Shown: positions 1 through 9,269 of the stretch, piece after piece
Position numbering within the stretch: position 1 is the stretch's first letter
Layout of the letters: each line of letters opens with the position of its first letter
NCBI GenBank assembly: GCA_023257655.1
Contig: JALRBQ010000049.1
Coordinates: 1-52,548 of the forward strand
Length of the DNA stretch: 52,548 nt
Reading direction: 5' to 3'
Origin: Pseudomonadales bacterium
GTDB taxonomy: Bacteria > Pseudomonadota > Gammaproteobacteria > Pseudomonadales > Pseudohongiellaceae
The notes under the pieces: generated by a model
The model's database searches: none
What the model was told of the DNA's origin: nothing
Seen by the model: the letters and a program-made list of their open reading frames with translations, nothing else
Made by a program: the position numbers and the translations under genes

Positions 1-2325
1 CTCGCGGTTGTAACGGCGGCCGTTGCACGCTTCGCACGTGACATAGACGGGCGGCAGGAAATTCATTTCGATCTTGAGCACGCCGTCGCCTTGGCATTTC
101 TCACAGCGACCGCCCTTGACGTTGAAACTGAAGCGGCCGGGCTTGTAGCCGCGGCTGCGTGCCTCCTGGGTGCCAGCGAACAATTCGCGCACGGGCGTGA
201 AGATGCCGGTATAGGTGGCCGGATTTGAACGGGGCGTGCGGCCGATCGGGCTCTGATCGATGTCCACGACCTTGTCCAGGTGTTTCAGTCCTTCCAGTTC
301 TTCATACGGGGCGGGGGTCAGCGTGGTTGCCCCATTCAGCTTCGCGGCGGTAATCGGATACAACGTGTTATTGATGAGTGTCGACTTGCCCGACCCTGAA
401 ACACCTGTTATGCAGGTGAACAGGCCTATGGGGATTGTCAGGGAGACTTTCTGCAGGTTATTGCCACTCGCGCCTTTGAGTTGCAGTAATTGCTTGGCAT
501 TCACCTTGTTGCGTTGTGCGGGTACAGCAATGGTCTCGGCGCCAGAGAGGAAACGGCCGGTGAGCGACTTCTTCGCCGCGATAATCTGTTTCAGTGGTCC
601 CTCGGCCACGATCTCGCCGCCGTGGACGCCGGCGCCGGGGCCGATATCGATGATATGGTCGGCGCTGCGAATCGCCTCCTCGTCGTGTTCGACGACGATC
701 ACGGTATTACCGAGATCACGCAAGTGGAACAGGGTATTCAGCAAGCGTTCGTTATCGCGCTGGTGCAGGCCGATGGAAGGCTCATCGAGGATGTACATCA
801 CACCCACGAGGCCGGCGCCGATCTGGCTGGCCAGTCGGATGCGCTGAGCCTCTCCCCCGGACAGCGTGTCGGCACTGCGGTTCAACGTAAGGTAATTGAG
901 CCCTACATCGACCAGGAACTTCAGCCGATCCTGCAATTCCTTGAGAATTTTTTCGGCAATCTTCGCGCTCTTGCCGGCGAGTTTAAGCGTCGTGAAATAG
1001 TCGGCGGATTGGGCCACGGTCATGCCGGTAATGGCGGGCAGGTTGAGACCCTTGATGGTCACGTGGCGTGCGTCCTGCTTCAGGCGCGTGCCTTCGCAAT
1101 CCGGACAAGGCTGGGAGCTGAGGTACTTCGCCAGCTCTTCCCGCACCATCGTCGATTCGGTTTCCTTGTAGCGCCGATCCATGTTCGGCAGGATGCCCTC
1201 GAACGGATAGCTGCGCGTGTAGGTCGCCCCGCGATCGTTGACGTATTTGAACTCGATCGCTTCCTTGCCGCTGCCGTGAAGGATGATCTGTCGGTGCTTT
1301 ACCGACAGATTCTTGAAGGGCACATCCACGGAGAACCCGTAGTGGTCAGCGAGGGAGGTCAGCATCTGGAAATAGTAGATATTGCGGCGATCCCAGCCAC
1401 GAATGGCGCCTTCAGCCAGCGCCAGCGAGGTGTCAGTGACGATGCGGGACTCGTCGAAGAACTGTTTCAGCCCAAGTCCGTCACAGCTGGTGCAGGCACC
1501 GGCGGGGTTGTTGAACGAGAACAGGCGCGGCTCCAGTTCCGAAATGCTGTGGCCACACAAGGGGCAGGCGAAGAGGGAAGAGAACACGAGGTCTTCGGAT
1601 TTGTCCTTGCTGTCCATGGTGCTGACGACGGCGAGGCCATCGGCCAGCTGGATTGCCGTCTCGAAGCTCTCGGCAAGGCGCTGCTCGAGACCGGGCTTGA
1701 TCTTGAGGCGGTCGATGACGACGTCGATGGAATGCTTCTTGTTTTTCTCCAGCTCCGGCGGATAGTCCAGTTCACATACGAGCCCGTTAATGCGCGCCCG
1801 GATGAAACCACCGCTGCGTAACTCATTGAATACATGCAGGTGTTCGCCCTTGCGTTCGCGCACGATCGGCGCCAGTACCATGATGCGGGTGTCAGCCGGC
1901 AGGGCCATGACCTTGTCGACCATCTGGCTCACGGTCTGCGCCTCGAGTTTGATGTTGTGGGTCGGGCAGTGGGGCTCACCCACCCGGGCGAACAGCAAGC
2001 GCAGGTAGTCGTAGATTTCGGTGATGGTCCCGACGGTTGAACGGGGATTGTGGGAGGTGGACTTCTGTTCGATCGAGATGGCCGGTGACAGACCCTCGAT
2101 GTGATCGATGTCCGGCTTCTCCATCATCGACAGGAACTGGCGGGCATAGGTGGACAGCGATTCCACATAGCGCCGCTGGCCTTCCGCGTAGAGGGTGTCA
2201 AACGCCAGTGAAGACTTGCCGGACCCGGATAGGCCCGTGATCACGACGAGTTTGTCTCTGGGAATCGTGACATTGATGTTTTTCAGATTATGGGTGCGGG
2301 CACCGCGTACAACAATCTTGTCCAT
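1..2325 (-). CDS. uvrA: UvrABC excinuclease subunit A, partial (C-terminus beyond the window)
   Basis: UvrA is the damage-recognition ATPase of nucleotide excision repair; as a dimer it loads UvrB onto damaged DNA. The window holds residues 1-775 of a protein usually about 940 long. Visible in order: first Walker A (GLSGSGKSS, about residue 31), a first zinc module with CPLC and CTSC pairs near residue 255-280, the ABC signature [12 protein letters not shown] and Walker [12 protein letters not shown], the second Walker A (GVSGSGKST), and the start of the second zinc finger (CEKC ... CEAC) at the window edge. The second signature and Walker B fall outside. The ATG at 2325 follows AGGGA and gives the canonical N-terminus [16 protein letters not shown]. 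It is divergent from ssb, a common gammaproteobacterial arrangement. No interruption is seen. Confidence 0.97.
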   Translation of the reverse strand, partial: MDKIVVRGARTHNLKNINVTIPRDKLVVITGLSGSGKSSLAFDTLYAEGQRRYVESLSTYARQFLSMMEKPDIDHIEGLSPAISIEQKSTSHNPRSTVGTITEIYDYLRLLFARVGEPHCPTHNIKLEAQTVSQMVDKVMALPADTRIMVLAPIVRERKGEHLHVFNELRSGGFIRARINGLVCELDYPPELEKNKKHSIDVVIDRLKIKPGLEQRLAESFETAIQLADGLAVVSTMDSKDKSEDLVFSSLFACPLCGHSISELEPRLFSFNNPAGACTSCDGLGLKQFFDESRIVTDTSLALAEGAIRGWDRRNIYYFQMLTSLADHYGFSVDVPFKNLSVKHRQIILHGSGKEAIEFKYVNDRGATYTRSYPFEGILPNMDRRYKETESTMVREELAKYLSSQPCPDCEGTRLKQDARHVTIKGLNLPAITGMTVAQSADYFTTLKLAGKSAKIAEKILKELQDRLKFLVDVGLNYLTLNRSADTLSGGEAQRIRLASQIGAGLVGVMYILDEPSIGLHQRDNERLLNTLFHLRDLGNTVIVVEHDEEAIRSADHIIDIGPGAGVHGGEIVAEGPLKQIIAAKKSLTGRFLSGAETIAVPAQRNKVNAKQLLQLKGASGNNLQKVSLTIPIGLFTCITGVSGSGKSTLINNTLYPITAAKLNGATTLTPAPYEELEGLKHLDKVVDIDQSPIGRTPRSNPATYTGIFTPVRELFAGTQEARSRGYKPGRFSFNVKGGRCEKCQGDGVLKIEMNFLPPVYVTCEACNGRRYNRE

Positions 2326-2473
2326 GTCTCGTTTCCCTGTGAGTCAGTAGGCGAAACCGGACATTATCTTCCTTTCGCGGTCAGCGGGCAAAGACTCCCT
2401 GCAGAAATTCCTGTCGATGAGGGGATTCCGGTTACAGGGGAAGGGCGACCGGATATTTCGGCGGAAAATTTCT

Positions 2474-2496
2474 CATGCTGGCGAGCATGGTATAGA
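2474..2496 (+). promoter_or_regulatory. Candidate ssb promoter with overlapping inverted repeat
   Basis: A perfect 6-bp inverted repeat, CATGCT-GGCG-AGCATG (2474-2489), runs directly into an extended -10 element, TGGTATAGA (2488-2496), about 40 bases before the ssb start. No good -35 hexamer is present, which fits an extended -10 promoter. The repeat could be an operator or could be chance. It does not match the CTG-N10-CAG LexA box. This is inference from motif shape only. Confidence 0.35.
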
Positions 2497-2537
2497 CTTA
2501 GTCCCTCGATGGGTCTGGATCAGTTTCGGAGGCGAGT

Positions 2538-3005
2538 GTGGCGAGTCGTGGTGTAAACAAGGTAATTCTGGTTGGCAATCTGGGTAATGATCCCGAAGTG
2601 CGCTACATGCCGAATGGCAACGCCGTTGCCAATGTGTCTCTCGCGACGAGTGAGACCTGGAAAGACAAGAACACCGGCGAGCAACAGGAAAAAACCGAAT
2701 GGCATCGCGTCATCTTTTTCAACCGGCTCGCCGAGATTGTCGAGCAGTACGTGAAGAAGGGCAGCAAGCTCTACATCGAGGGCCGCCTGCAAACCCGTTC
2801 TTGGGAACAGGACGGCGTCAAGCGCTATACCACCGAGATCGTCGCCAATGAAATGCAGATGTTGGACTCCCGTGGCAGCATGGGCGCCGGAGACAGCTCC
2901 TTCGGTGGTGGCCGGGAATCTGCGCCGTCCTCGTCATCGCGTTCGGCACCGCCCCCTTCCGCGCCGGCGAACTTTGACAACTTCGACGACGACATTCCCT
3001 TCTAG
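2538..3005 (+). CDS. ssb: Single-stranded DNA-binding protein
   Basis: This 155-residue protein coats single-stranded DNA in replication, recombination and repair and recruits partners through its C-terminal tip. The N-terminus [20 protein letters not shown] and the OB-fold core (about residues 5-110, with the [10 protein letters not shown] and [12 protein letters not shown] segments) are typical of SSB. A Gly/Ser/Pro-rich flexible linker (about 115-145) leads to the acidic tip DDDIPF, the partner-docking motif. The start is GTG at 2538, preceded by a clear GGAGG-like ribosome site (CGGAGGCGA), and is chosen because it restores the conserved N-terminus. The gene is divergent from uvrA with 212 bases between the two starts. 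I see no LexA box there. Confidence 0.97.
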   Translation: MASRGVNKVILVGNLGNDPEVRYMPNGNAVANVSLATSETWKDKNTGEQQEKTEWHRVIFFNRLAEIVEQYVKKGSKLYIEGRLQTRSWEQDGVKRYTTEIVANEMQMLDSRGSMGAGDSSFGGGRESAPSSSSRSAPPPSAPANFDNFDDDIPF

Positions 3006-3131
3006 GTGGTTGTCAGCCTTATTGTTTCCCCTGCGCAGTCCGCCCGCCGCCAGTCCGGAGCGCGCTTGACTTCACCCCGGGTTTGGTCAAACTTCTAGGT
3101 TGTTGTTGAAAACCAACGGGAAATCTCTGGT

Positions 3132-4091
3132 GTGAAGTTACTTGTGGTCGGGGCGAACAGTCCCACAGGCAAGAGTCTGACCGAAATCCTGCGCAAGCGT
3201 AAGATTCGTTTCCATGCGCCTGCCGACAAGCATTTCGATCTGAAAGATCCGGCGGCGATGGCCAGGCTGATCGCAGAGAGTGCTCCCACGCAGCTGGTCA
3301 ATCTTACCGATTTTATCTCGAGTAACCACAGCGCCCTGCGTCGTGCGGAGACCGCTTACGCGCGCTGCAATCGCATCAATGCCGAACTGCCCACTGCTCT
3401 CAGCCAAGTCTGCGCGCAGCAAGGCATTCCCCTTCTGCATTTGTCTAACAGCTATGTGTTCGATGGCGAGAAGCGACTCGGCTATAACGAGAATGATGAG
3501 CCGCGACCCCTGGGCGTGTATGGCCGGGCCTCCCTGGAGGGCGAGAATGCAGTGCGTGCCTGGGAAAAGCACATTATCGTACGTTCCGGCTGGTTGTTTG
3601 GAAAATTCAAGAAGGGGCTGATCAAATCCTGGATCCGCGCTGCCAAGAAACACCATGGGCAGATCGATGTTGTGCGACGGCATGTCAGTCCCACTCCCAC
3701 GGAGGACATGGCCAGCGCCATCATGGCGATCTGTCTCCAGGTCGACTGTGACGCGAATGCCTGGGGCACCTATCACTACAGCGGCCTGGGCACGAAACGC
3801 GAGAAGGAGCTGGCCGAGCAGACGCTAAAGTACGCCGCCAATCATGACGAGGAAATCTACCAGCTGCTCGACAGCGTGAGATTCACGGAACATGAAGCCG
3901 TCGCACCGGAATTGCGTAACGCCACACTGTCCAGCAAGAAAATTTTCGACACATTCGCGATCAAGCAGAAATCCTGGCACGGAGACTTGCAGGAAGCGAT
4001 CAAGACGCTCTATGGCGATCGCCCCCGGCCTGCACCCGAAGCTGTCGACAAGAATGTGACCACAACCAATGCGGCATCAGCGCCGGCATGA
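3132..4091 (+). CDS. RmlD-like NAD(P)-binding sugar reductase homologue with degenerate active site
   Basis: This 319-residue protein has the extended-SDR fold of dTDP-4-dehydrorhamnose reductase (RmlD/RfbD). Family marks include the N-terminal nucleotide-binding strand KLLVVGANSPTG, the HLSNSYVFDG segment (usually STDYVFDG), VYGRASLEGE, and the RSGWLFG stretch. Two key elements are altered: the glycine motif lacks its middle Gly (GANSPTG), and the catalytic YxxxK reads Y130-GRA-S134, with Ser in place of Lys. The protein is therefore probably not a normal RmlD reductase. The start is GTG at 3132. The stop overlaps the moeA start (ATGA), so the two genes are translationally coupled, although no rhamnose pathway genes are nearby. 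The C-terminus (about 300-319) is a low-complexity tail. The fold is secure and the substrate is unknown. Confidence 0.75.
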   Translation: MKLLVVGANSPTGKSLTEILRKRKIRFHAPADKHFDLKDPAAMARLIAESAPTQLVNLTDFISSNHSALRRAETAYARCNRINAELPTALSQVCAQQGIPLLHLSNSYVFDGEKRLGYNENDEPRPLGVYGRASLEGENAVRAWEKHIIVRSGWLFGKFKKGLIKSWIRAAKKHHGQIDVVRRHVSPTPTEDMASAIMAICLQVDCDANAWGTYHYSGLGTKREKELAEQTLKYAANHDEEIYQLLDSVRFTEHEAVAPELRNATLSSKKIFDTFAIKQKSWHGDLQEAIKTLYGDRPRPAPEAVDKNVTTTNAASAPA

Positions 4092-5317
4092 AGCAGACTC
4101 CCGCCAGCGGGCTCACTCCGATCGACGCGGCGCTCAAGCAATTGCTGGCGGCGATGCGCGTTGTGACCGAAACCGAGTCTCTGCCCCTCGCTGTCAGCCG
4201 TGGTCGCGTGCTTTCTGAATCTTGCATTGCTTCCATCAATGTCCCATCCCATAATACAAGTGCTATGGATGGATTTGCCGTGCGATCCGCCGACGTGCAA
4301 CAGGTTCCGGTTACGCTCGCCATCAGTCAACGCATCCCGGCGGGACATCCTGGATCCGCACTGACTGAAGGAACGGCGGCACGAATCTTTACCGGGGCAC
4401 CGATTCCGGAAAATGCCGATGCCGTGGTTATGCAGGAGAACTGTGAGGCCAGCGCGCAGTCCGTGACGGTGTTGCAGGCACCCGCGCGAGGCGAGAATGT
4501 GCGCGACTGTGGCGAAGACGTGCGCGCCGGGGCGAAATTGTTGCAGGCAGGCCATCGACTGCGTGCCCAGGATCTCGGTACCTTGGCTTCGGTCGGCCTC
4601 GAGCGAGTACAGGTCACTCGCCGACTGCGCGTGGCGCTCCTCACCACGGGAGATGAACTGGTCCAACCGGGCACAGCCCTTCTGCCCGGGCAAATCTACA
4701 ATTCCAATTTCGCCAGCTTGCAGGCGCTCCTCAACGACCTGAATTGCGAGGTGATTGATCTCGGCGTCGTCGCCGATAATGCGGCACAGACACGCTCTAC
4801 TCTCAGCGCTGCCGCGGCAACCGCCGATTGCATCATCAGTACCGGCGGCGTGTCTGTCGGTGAGGAAGATCACGTCCGAGACGCGCTGCAAGCTCTGGGT
4901 TCGCTTGAACTCTGGAAGCTCGCGATCAAACCCGGCAAGCCCCTCGCCTACGGCAGGCTGCAGCACAGTCATTTCTTCGGTTTGCCTGGCAATCCGGTGT
5001 CGGCCTTCGTGACCTTCTGTCTCGTTGTGCGTCCCTGCTTGCTGACGTTGTCGGGGTGTCGGCAGGTGCGACCCGACACCTTTCGGGTGCCCGCGCGCTT
5101 TGCCTTGCCAGCAACCGGTGAGCGTCAGGAATACTTGCGGGTTGTATTAGAGACTGAGGCAGACGGGACTCGTGTGTTGCAGGCGATAGACAACCAGAGC
5201 TCCGGCGTGGGGTCTTCCTTGAGTGCCGCGTCCGGCCTTGCCATAATTCCTCCCTATACTTCCGTCGCCATAGGCGATAGTCTGGATTTCATCCCATTTT
5301 CGGAACTACTCAATTAG
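4088..5317 (+). CDS. moeA: Molybdopterin molybdenumtransferase MoeA
   Basis: MoeA inserts molybdate into adenylated molybdopterin, releasing AMP, in the last common step of molybdenum cofactor synthesis in the cytosol. The 409-residue length is normal. Motifs seen are NTSAMDGFAV (about 56-65), GENVRDCGEDVRAG (about 138-151), LLTTGDELV, STGGVSVGEEDHV (about 251-263), KPGKPLAYGR and GLPGNPVSAFVTF. They cover the MPT-binding core and the C-terminal domain of the family. The ATG overlaps the stop of the upstream RmlD-like gene by 4 bases. No other moa, mob or mog genes are in the window, so moeA is apart from the rest of its pathway here. No MobA fusion is seen. Confidence 0.96.
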   Translation: MKQTPASGLTPIDAALKQLLAAMRVVTETESLPLAVSRGRVLSESCIASINVPSHNTSAMDGFAVRSADVQQVPVTLAISQRIPAGHPGSALTEGTAARIFTGAPIPENADAVVMQENCEASAQSVTVLQAPARGENVRDCGEDVRAGAKLLQAGHRLRAQDLGTLASVGLERVQVTRRLRVALLTTGDELVQPGTALLPGQIYNSNFASLQALLNDLNCEVIDLGVVADNAAQTRSTLSAAAATADCIISTGGVSVGEEDHVRDALQALGSLELWKLAIKPGKPLAYGRLQHSHFFGLPGNPVSAFVTFCLVVRPCLLTLSGCRQVRPDTFRVPARFALPATGERQEYLRVVLETEADGTRVLQAIDNQSSGVGSSLSAASGLAIIPPYTSVAIGDSLDFIPFSELLN

Positions 5318-5337
5318 GAACACGCAGGGCTGGCGCA

Positions 5338-6075
5338 GTGAATCGCAGACTACTGACAATCACGGGTCTGGCATGCCTGATCACCAGTTGTCAGATGCCA
5401 ACACCCGCTACCGAGGGAGACGAAGACCGTGCCCGGTCTGACGGGGATGCAGAAGTGTTACGCATTAGCGTGTTGTCGGAACCGGAAGTTGTCTCCGGTG
5501 TCGGCGCGCTGAATGATCAGCGGCAACTGCTCGCTGATATCCTGTTTGAAGGCCTGCAGGCACTCGACGCCGATCGTTTGCTCACGCCAATAGATGACAG
5601 CGCCTATGCGCGGTTTCAGCGCGCGCTGGCCTACGATCCCGACAATGAGATTGCGCTGCAAGGTCTGCGTGACATCGTCGCCCGCTATCTCGAGTTATCC
5701 CTGCAGGCGAGCCGTCGGGGATTGTTCGCGGAAGCCGCCACACTGCTCGAGAATGCCCGCTTCGTCGATCCTGAGCACCCGGATATTGCCGCGGCCTGGC
5801 TGACCTTGCAGGCAGAGATGAATTCAGGCGATTTGTTTTTCGACCTTGACCCGCGCGAATTGTCACAGCGCAGCGAGCTTGCCCAACAACGGCTGATCGA
5901 AATTGCCGAACAGGCCCGCGCACATTCAGCGACGTTTCTCATCACGGCGCCGAACGATGACCTGGCGCGCTGGATCTTTTCCGTGATGCGCGACGCCGTT
6001 GATGGCTATCGTCTGCGTGGTAATATTGAGCTGGCAAGTCGAACCACCGTTCGTCTGCGCATGCCCCGCAACTGA
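5338..6075 (+). CDS. Predicted TPR-type lipoprotein
   Basis: This 245-residue protein begins with a short lipoprotein signal (MNRRLLTITGLACLITSC; the lipobox ITSC puts Cys18 at the mature N-terminus). An acidic linker and an alpha-helical body follow. Segments such as YARFQRALAYDPDNEIALQGL and EAATLLENARFVDPEHPDIAAAWL look like tetratricopeptide helices, suggesting a periplasmic protein-interaction role. The start is GTG at 5338, 20 bases after moeA. It is followed 19 bases later by the DUF2333 gene and then the DUF2937 gene, and probably belongs with these two envelope proteins of unknown role. I do not recognise a named family beyond the TPR-like pattern. Confidence 0.7.
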   Translation: MNRRLLTITGLACLITSCQMPTPATEGDEDRARSDGDAEVLRISVLSEPEVVSGVGALNDQRQLLADILFEGLQALDADRLLTPIDDSAYARFQRALAYDPDNEIALQGLRDIVARYLELSLQASRRGLFAEAATLLENARFVDPEHPDIAAAWLTLQAEMNSGDLFFDLDPRELSQRSELAQQRLIEIAEQARAHSATFLITAPNDDLARWIFSVMRDAVDGYRLRGNIELASRTTVRLRMPRN

Positions 6076-6094
6076 TTTTCCCAGGATAACCGTT

Positions 6095-7147
6095 ATGAAA
6101 TGGTTGCCGTTCAGTAAGAAGACCGAATCCGAAGTGCTTCCCGGTGTCACCGCAAGCGGTGGCACTGCTCCTCGCCGCGTCGTTCTCGCTTGTCTCGCTC
6201 TGCTCGTGCTGTTCATTCTCGGGTTGGGCATTTACTGGAGCCGCGAGCCGGCCCAGTTTTCAGTAAGCCAGAACATGAATGCCCGGCTCCAGGCCAAGGG
6301 CCATAGCTATGTGGTGGGCAGTGCTACCACGGCCGCCTTGTTGGAGGTGTCGGAGACCCTGCTGAAGAAGCCGGGCGGTTACCTCAGCAACGACATCATG
6401 CCGCCAGGGCTGTATCTCGATAACGGTCCGAACTGGGAATTCGGAGTATTGGTGCAGGTGCGTGACCTAGCGCGGGCGTTCCGCGAAACGTTCAGTCGCT
6501 CACAGTCGCAATCGGTCGAGGATCCCGATTTGATCGTTACCGAACCGCAGTTCAACTTCGACAATAATAGCTGGTTATTTCCAGCGACTGAGAGTGAATA
6601 CCGAATCGCGATCAATCGACTGGATTCCTATTTCACGCGCATCGCCGATCCGTCCATCACGAATGCCCAGTTTTATGCACGTGCCGACAATCTCGCGGCC
6701 TGGCTGCTGAATGTGGAATCCCGGCTCGGCAGTCTGTCGCAGCGACTCAGCGCCAGTGTCCGGCAGCAACGGGTAAATACTGACACCGCAGGAGAAACCG
6801 GAGCCGCTCAATCGACGCCGGCGCAACAGGAGTTGTCGGTGAAGACGCCGTGGAGCCAGATCGATGACAATTTTTACGAAGCTCGCGGTGCCACCTGGGC
6901 GTTGATCCATTTCCTGCGTGCCGTCGAGATCGATTTCAAGCAAGTGCTCGATGACAAGAATGCGAATGCGAGCCTGCGCCAGATCATTCGTGATCTGGAA
7001 TACAGCCAGCGCACCGTATTTTTCCCGATTATTCTCAATGGTTCGGGATTCGGTGTGTTTGCCAATCATTCGCTGACGATGGCAAATTACATCTCGCGGG
7101 CGAATGCAGCCATCAGCGATCTGCGCGAGCTGTTGTCGGATGGCTAG
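6095..7147 (+). CDS. DUF2333 family membrane-anchored protein
   Basis: This 350-residue protein has a cytoplasmic N-terminus, one transmembrane helix (about 30-50, VVLACLALLVLFILGLGIYW) and a large soluble, mostly helical periplasmic domain. Segments such as GGYLSNDIMPPGLYLDNGPNWEFG and ARADNLAAWLLNVESRLGSL match my recollection of DUF2333, found mostly in gammaproteobacteria and of unknown function. The ATG at 6095 follows CCAGGATAACC; the longer upstream reading runs into the preceding lipoprotein gene and is not needed. Its neighbours are a TPR-type lipoprotein before it and a DUF2937 membrane protein after it, which suggests a small envelope module. Confidence 0.8.
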   Translation: MKWLPFSKKTESEVLPGVTASGGTAPRRVVLACLALLVLFILGLGIYWSREPAQFSVSQNMNARLQAKGHSYVVGSATTAALLEVSETLLKKPGGYLSNDIMPPGLYLDNGPNWEFGVLVQVRDLARAFRETFSRSQSQSVEDPDLIVTEPQFNFDNNSWLFPATESEYRIAINRLDSYFTRIADPSITNAQFYARADNLAAWLLNVESRLGSLSQRLSASVRQQRVNTDTAGETGAAQSTPAQQELSVKTPWSQIDDNFYEARGATWALIHFLRAVEIDFKQVLDDKNANASLRQIIRDLEYSQRTVFFPIILNGSGFGVFANHSLTMANYISRANAAISDLRELLSDG

Positions 7148-7197
7148 CAGGCGCTTGCCGGGCTGCGGCGCAGGGCATTCTGCTTACAGGTAATCTC

Positions 7198-7752
7198 ATG
7201 AAATTCGGTTTTGTGTCTTTACTGCTTTCCTACAGCCGACTTGTGATCTTCGCCGCGGTGCTGTTGCTCGGGATTCAGGTGCCGAGTTTCGTGTTGCAAT
7301 ACCAGCAGCGAGTCGACGCCCATTTTCGCGAAGTCAGTCAGAACATCGCCGGCTTTCAACGCACGGCTGATGCGCTCTTCGAAGGTGATCTGCAACGGCT
7401 CGTGGCCTACTATGCCGGTAGCCGGGATGCGGTATTTGAACGCGATGCCGACAGCGTGCAGCAGATCGTGAACCGATATCAGCGCCTCTCCGCGGAACAG
7501 GCAGCGATGCAACAAACCTTGCCGCGAGTCGCCTTGCATATTTCGGTATCAGCGGATGCCGAGATGTTCGATGAGACACTCTCGCAGTACAATTACACCG
7601 TGCCGCTGAACCTGCTGAGTGTAGAATGGGGGCTCGCGCTGGCCGTTATCCTGACCTTGGCGCTGGACGGTGCGCTCTTTGGCTGCGGCAAATGCGTGAA
7701 ATATTTGGCACGCCGTCGCCGGGTGCACCAGCAGACGCAAGGTCACGTGTAA
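7198..7752 (+). CDS. DUF2937 family inner-membrane protein
   Basis: This 184-residue protein has an N-terminal transmembrane helix (about 12-30), a periplasmic helical segment of roughly 100 residues with a likely coiled coil, and a second transmembrane helix (about 143-163). It ends in a short cytoplasmic tail with a CGKC pair (about 162-168) and basic residues. This two-helix architecture with the [16 protein letters not shown] region fits DUF2937, whose function is unknown. It lies 50 bases after the DUF2333 gene in the same direction. CxxC followed by Arg-rich sequence could bind metal, but that is speculation. Confidence 0.75.
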   Translation: MKFGFVSLLLSYSRLVIFAAVLLLGIQVPSFVLQYQQRVDAHFREVSQNIAGFQRTADALFEGDLQRLVAYYAGSRDAVFERDADSVQQIVNRYQRLSAEQAAMQQTLPRVALHISVSADAEMFDETLSQYNYTVPLNLLSVEWGLALAVILTLALDGALFGCGKCVKYLARRRRVHQQTQGHV

Positions 7753-7787
7753 GATCGCGCAACAATACCCTGACGCCGAATCCTGAC

Positions 7788-8264
7788 ATGACAACCTCCC
7801 CACTCAAAGCCTCATTGTGGATCGACGCCGATGCCTGTCCGAACACGATCAAACAGATCGTGTTTCGGGCCGCCGAACGCACGGGCATCAATCTGTATCT
7901 GCTGGCGAACCAGCCAGTCGCCATTCCTGCTCTGCCCAATATCCGCATGATCCAGGTCCGCCAGGGATTTGATGTTGCTGATAACGAGATTGTCGCGCGA
8001 CTGCAACCGGGCGATCTCGTTATTACGAGCGATATCCCGCTTGCTGATGAGGTGCTGACCAAGGGCGGTCTGGCGCTAAGTCCACGCGGTGAACAATTCA
8101 CGGCCAGTACGATCAAGGCCAAGCTGACAATGCGGGATTTCATGGATACCCTGCGCAGCAGTGGTATCCATGGCGGAGGTCCGCCGCCCTTGGGTGAACC
8201 CGAAAAACGACGGTTTGCCAATGCACTGGACAGCTATCTCGCCAAGGTACCCCGGGGCGAATGA
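7788..8264 (+). CDS. YaiI/YqxD (UPF0178) family protein
   Basis: This 158-residue protein belongs to the conserved UPF0178 family (E. coli YaiI, B. subtilis YqxD), which has a PIN/NYN-like nuclease fold; its biochemical role is not established. Family hallmarks are [20 protein letters not shown] near the N-terminus, [26 protein letters not shown] and the C-terminal [21 protein letters not shown]. The acidic residues in DADACP, D-x-AD and TSDIPLA would form the metal site of a PIN-like fold. The ATG at 7788 is used because longer readings overlap the DUF2937 gene. It is convergent with the antiporter gene that follows. Confidence 0.93.
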   Translation: MTTSPLKASLWIDADACPNTIKQIVFRAAERTGINLYLLANQPVAIPALPNIRMIQVRQGFDVADNEIVARLQPGDLVITSDIPLADEVLTKGGLALSPRGEQFTASTIKAKLTMRDFMDTLRSSGIHGGGPPPLGEPEKRRFANALDSYLAKVPRGE

Positions 8265-8274
8265 GTCGCCATCA

Positions 8275-9237
8275 CTAGTGCCGTATCACGACATAAGCCA
8301 TGTAGGACGCATAGCAGGCCAAAAGAAACAGGCCTTCCAGACGGCTGAGGGTGAGTTTCGACCACGACAGGGGTAGCAAGACGCACGCGAACAGACTCAT
8401 CACTGCGAGGTCCACGACATCGATGTCGTCGGCTGAGATAACGCTGATCAGGTTTGTGACGCCGAGAATGGCAAAGATGTTAAACAAGTTGGAGCCGATG
8501 ACATTGCCCACGGCGATGTCCGGTTGCCGGCGCACGGCGGCGACAACCGAAGTTGCCAGTTCCGGAATACTGGTGCCGATTGCGACCAGGGTCAGCCCAA
8601 CGACCGCCTCGCTCACGCCGAGCAGCCGCGCCAACGAGATGGCGTTCTCCACAAACAGATGGCTGCCCGCCACCAGTAAGACCAGACCGATTGCCACGAA
8701 GGCGGTATTCAGCAGGGTGGCATTCGGGTTACGGCTGGCGTTGATGGTCGGGGTGGGCAGCTCCAGCTCCAGGTCGAGTTCGGCGGGTTCGGTTCCTGCG
8801 TGGCGATAGCTGTAGAGCAAGTACACAAGCAGTCCCGCACACAGCAGCAGGCCGTCGAGTCGGCCGATGCTGCCATCGACCACCAGCAATCACAGCAGCA
8901 GGGAGCTGGCGATCAGCATAGGAATTTGCTTCTTCACGAGCTGCGTTTCAATCTTGATTGGGTGAATCAGGGCGGTAATACCGAGGATCAAGCCGATGTT
9001 GGCGATGTTCGATCCCACCACATTACCCAGCGCGAGCGCGCTCTGGCCATTGCTCGCCGCCTCGATGCTGACAGCGAGTTCCGGGGCACTCGTGCCGAAG
9101 GCGACGATCGTAAGACCGATGACGAGCGGAGCGATACCGAGCCGCAGGGCGAGACGGCTGCTACCACTGACGAGCAGCTCCGCGCCGAAGCACAGCATCA
9201 CAAAACCGGTGAAGATGAGTAGTGAGGGTATGAACAC
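8275..9237 (-). pseudogene. Na+/Ca2+ antiporter (CaCA/YrbG type) interrupted by one in-frame TGA
   Basis: Read through, this is a full-length (about 320 residues) CaCA-family cation/calcium exchanger of the inner membrane. Both signature alpha-repeats are intact: FGTSAPELAVS with GNVVGSNIANIGLILG in the N-terminal half, and IGTSIPELATSV with GNVIGSNLFNIFAILG in the C-terminal half. The reading frame is broken only at 8890-8892, where the minus-strand codon is TGA after ...IASSLLL; the same frame continues at once with LLVVDGSIGRLDG. One base (plus-strand C to T at 8890) would turn Trp TGG into this TGA. The second half has a TTG next to the stop but no ribosome site, so reinitiation looks unlikely. 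It may be a recent nonsense mutation, a sequencing error or, less likely, read-through. Confidence 0.88.
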
Positions 9238-9269
9238 GTGGGATAGCTGGCGAAGGCCGCCAGAGTCTC

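Noticed and set aside
490..1821. 443-residue open frame on the plus strand
   Set aside because: It is fully antisense to the conserved uvrA coding sequence, has low-complexity composition and shows no recognisable family; it is a shadow frame.
2326..2537. LexA (SOS) box between uvrA and ssb
   Set aside because: I looked for CTG-N10-CAG on both strands and found no acceptable match.
3066..3090. TTGAC...GTCAA inverted repeat and possible -35 before the RmlD-like gene
   Set aside because: The arms are only 5 bases and no -10 lies at proper spacing; it is too weak to call.
4010..4972. 320-residue open frame on the minus strand
   Set aside because: It lies antisense to moeA and the end of the RmlD-like gene, both clearly coding.
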